The position numbers were made by a program, and so were the translations under genes. Below, piece by piece: positions 5,610-6,683 of a DNA stretch of 6,683 bases. Each line of letters opens with the position of its first letter. Within the stretch, counting starts at the first letter, position 1. Source of the stretch: Clostridia bacterium (GTDB taxonomy: Bacteria; Bacillota; Clostridia; DUPQ01); the NCBI GenBank assembly GCA_030592085.1, contig JAUUZV010000145.1:1-6683 (forward strand). The letters run 5' to 3'. The notes beneath the pieces are model-generated. The model was not told the origin of the DNA. It saw only the letters and a program-made list of their open reading frames with translations, and did not search any database.

Positions 5610-6497
5610 AGGTAGAACAAGTTTATCTACAAGTTCTTCATCTACAGTTAAATTAATATTATCAAATAATTCCCATGTTTCAATATGCTCAATGGTTTCT
5701 TCAGGAGCTAATAAAATAATTGGTGATAGTGATTCTAATTCAATCATATCGTTTTTTGTATATGTTTCATAACTTGATCCTGAATAATCTGGATAAATAG
5801 CATCTTTTATATGTTTGAATTTTTTAATAAATAATTGATTAAAATTATTGTATGCAGCCCACCCAGGTGTATTTGATAAACCAATTTTAAATGGAGGTTC
5901 AAAAGTTGGATCTTGTTTAATAAAAATATATTTATTACCCCATGTTACTCTATGGTCATTTAATTTAGTGTATGGCCATAAAGATAACATTCTATTAGGC
6001 AATAAATTTGTATCTTTTTGTTCTTGTGGGATAATTTCTAGTCCACCAGGTGCCATTACAGTTAATGCCCATGCAGCTAATTCTATATCCCATAATCCTT
6101 TATTGGTTAAATAATGTTTTATAGTTACTTTTGTACTGTTTGAATCAAGAGTAACTTGTAAGTCTTTTTTTATAAAAGTGCTTTTTTCAGTAGCTTGAGA
6201 AATACTTACCCCATTTTCTATAACAGTAATATCAACTTTTTTATTATCAGGAGCATATGATCTAGGCATAGCCTCTGGTGAATGCCATAAACGATGGCCA
6301 CCATATATATTCCATTCATCCCCACCTGTTAAACCGGCTGTATCATCAAAGATTTTCATATGATTCTCTTTACCAATAAATGAATAGTTAATTATCCGTG
6401 GACCTACTTCAGATGTAATTATTACTTGAACTTGATTATTTTCTATTTTATAGCAGTTTTCCCAACCAGCGTACTTTACTTTTTTAACTGTGGTCAT
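5601..6497 (-). CDS. Galactose-mutarotase-like (DUF4380-like) protein
   Basis: The start is the minus-strand ATG at 6497, preceded by AAAGGAGG with nine-base spacing. A longer in-frame reading to 6539 adds 14 residues encoded across this ribosome binding site and is rejected. The 298-residue product is soluble and beta-rich. It shows segments I remember from a widespread uncharacterised family related to aldose 1-epimerases: G-W-E-N-C-Y near 11, V-G-P-R-I near 31, G-G-D-E-W-N-I-Y-G-G-H-R-L-W-H around 73-87, N-K-G-L-W-D-I-E-L-A-A-W near 138, M-A-P-G-G, and L-W-P-Y-T with W-G-N-K-Y-I near 180-200. His and Asp/Glu residues in the G-G-D-E-W to H-R-L-W-H block are the likely sugar-binding or catalytic ones. 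No signal peptide is present, so it is cytoplasmic. The substrate is unknown; a carbohydrate is expected from the fold. It runs divergently from dapF. Confidence 0.75.
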   Translation of the reverse strand: MTTVKKVKYAGWENCYKIENNQVQVIITSEVGPRIINYSFIGKENHMKIFDDTAGLTGGDEWNIYGGHRLWHSPEAMPRSYAPDNKKVDITVIENGVSISQATEKSTFIKKDLQVTLDSNSTKVTIKHYLTNKGLWDIELAAWALTVMAPGGLEIIPQEQKDTNLLPNRMLSLWPYTKLNDHRVTWGNKYIFIKQDPTFEPPFKIGLSNTPGWAAYNNFNQLFIKKFKHIKDAIYPDYSGSSYETYTKNDMIELESLSPIILLAPEETIEHIETWELFDNINLTVDEELVDKLVLPLI

Positions 6498-6566
6498 AAA
6501 AAAAATCCTCCTTTTGAATGTATGATATAATCTTAACATAAATGACGTTTAAAGACATATTATTTG

Positions 6567-6595
6567 TAGACAAGTAGCTATTTAACCGTTATAAT
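6567..6595 (+). promoter_or_regulatory. Promoter of dapF
   Basis: TAGACA (6567-6572, five of six matches to the -35 consensus) and a perfect TATAAT (6590-6595) are separated by 17 bases, the optimal sigma-A spacing. Transcription would start near 6602, just ahead of the GGAG site at 6613-6616. This is the clearest promoter in the window. Confidence 0.7.
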
Positions 6596-6624
6596 AAATC
6601 TTAAATTATTATGGAGATGATCAT

Positions 6625-6683
6625 ATGAAATTTACAAAAATGCATGGAATAGGCAATGACTATGTTTATGTTAATTGCTTTGA
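6625..6683 (+). CDS. dapF: Diaminopimelate epimerase, 5' end only
   Basis: Nineteen codons are visible from ATG 6625, eight bases after GGAG, before the window ends. The N terminus M-K-F-T-K-M-H-G-I-G-N-D-Y is the hallmark of DapF, which converts LL- to meso-diaminopimelate in lysine and peptidoglycan synthesis in the cytoplasm. Asn11 in G-I-G-N-D corresponds to the conserved substrate-binding asparagine of the family. The catalytic cysteines would lie downstream and cannot be checked. The gene has its own promoter and diverges from the mutarotase-like gene; nothing indicates a functional link between them. Confidence 0.9.
   Translation, partial: MKFTKMHGIGNDYVYVNCF

Noticed and set aside
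6498..6539. Upstream start of the minus-strand mutarotase-like gene
   Set aside because: The extra 14 codons run through the AGGAGG site that serves the ATG at 6497.
6522..6553. Minus-strand promoter for the mutarotase-like gene
   Set aside because: TTTAAA and several AT-rich -10-like hexamers exist, but the good -10 (TATCAT) stands 20 bases from the -35 and the well-spaced one is a poor match. Not specific enough to annotate.

Overview
The window is AT-rich DNA whose genes mostly carry Gram-positive-type ribosome binding sites (AGGAGG, AGAGG, AAGGTG). It uses TTG as well as ATG starts and has sigma-A-like promoters. Together with a diaminopimelate epimerase start at the right edge, this points to a low-GC Firmicute, most likely a clostridial lineage. 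I cannot name the species. There are no RNA genes, insertion sequences, CRISPR arrays or phage genes.

Left part (1-1649): three small plus-strand genes of unknown function. These are the 3' end of an unrecognised gene, a lipoprotein gene interrupted by an in-frame TAG at 462-464, and a protein with one N-terminal membrane anchor. They look like a fast-evolving cell-surface or envelope neighbourhood.

Centre (1757-3845): a patatin-like phospholipase with an intact Ser-Asp dyad is followed 58 bases later by a HAD-IIA phosphatase with all four HAD motifs. A hairpin at 3878-3900 probably ends this unit. A role in phospholipid turnover is plausible but inferred.

TA region (3939-4670): the most interesting part. 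A compact promoter overlaps three GTAC-centred palindromes spaced exactly 9 bp apart, two of them TGTACA, the core known for YefM operators. It drives a 144-residue protein that looks like a Phd/YefM-type DNA-binding domain joined to a HicB-like domain. This gene overlaps by 8 bases a TTG-started, basic, 79-residue HicA-like protein that lacks the usual catalytic histidine. I read this as a hybrid toxin-antitoxin module: Phd-type autoregulation joined to a HicB/HicA-type neutralisation pair.

Right part (4788-6683): a membrane protein with a degenerate J-domain-like N terminus overlaps, tail to tail by 9 bases, a minus-strand gene for a galactose-mutarotase-like (DUF4380-like) protein. Divergent from the latter, a well-formed promoter drives dapF, which runs off the window.
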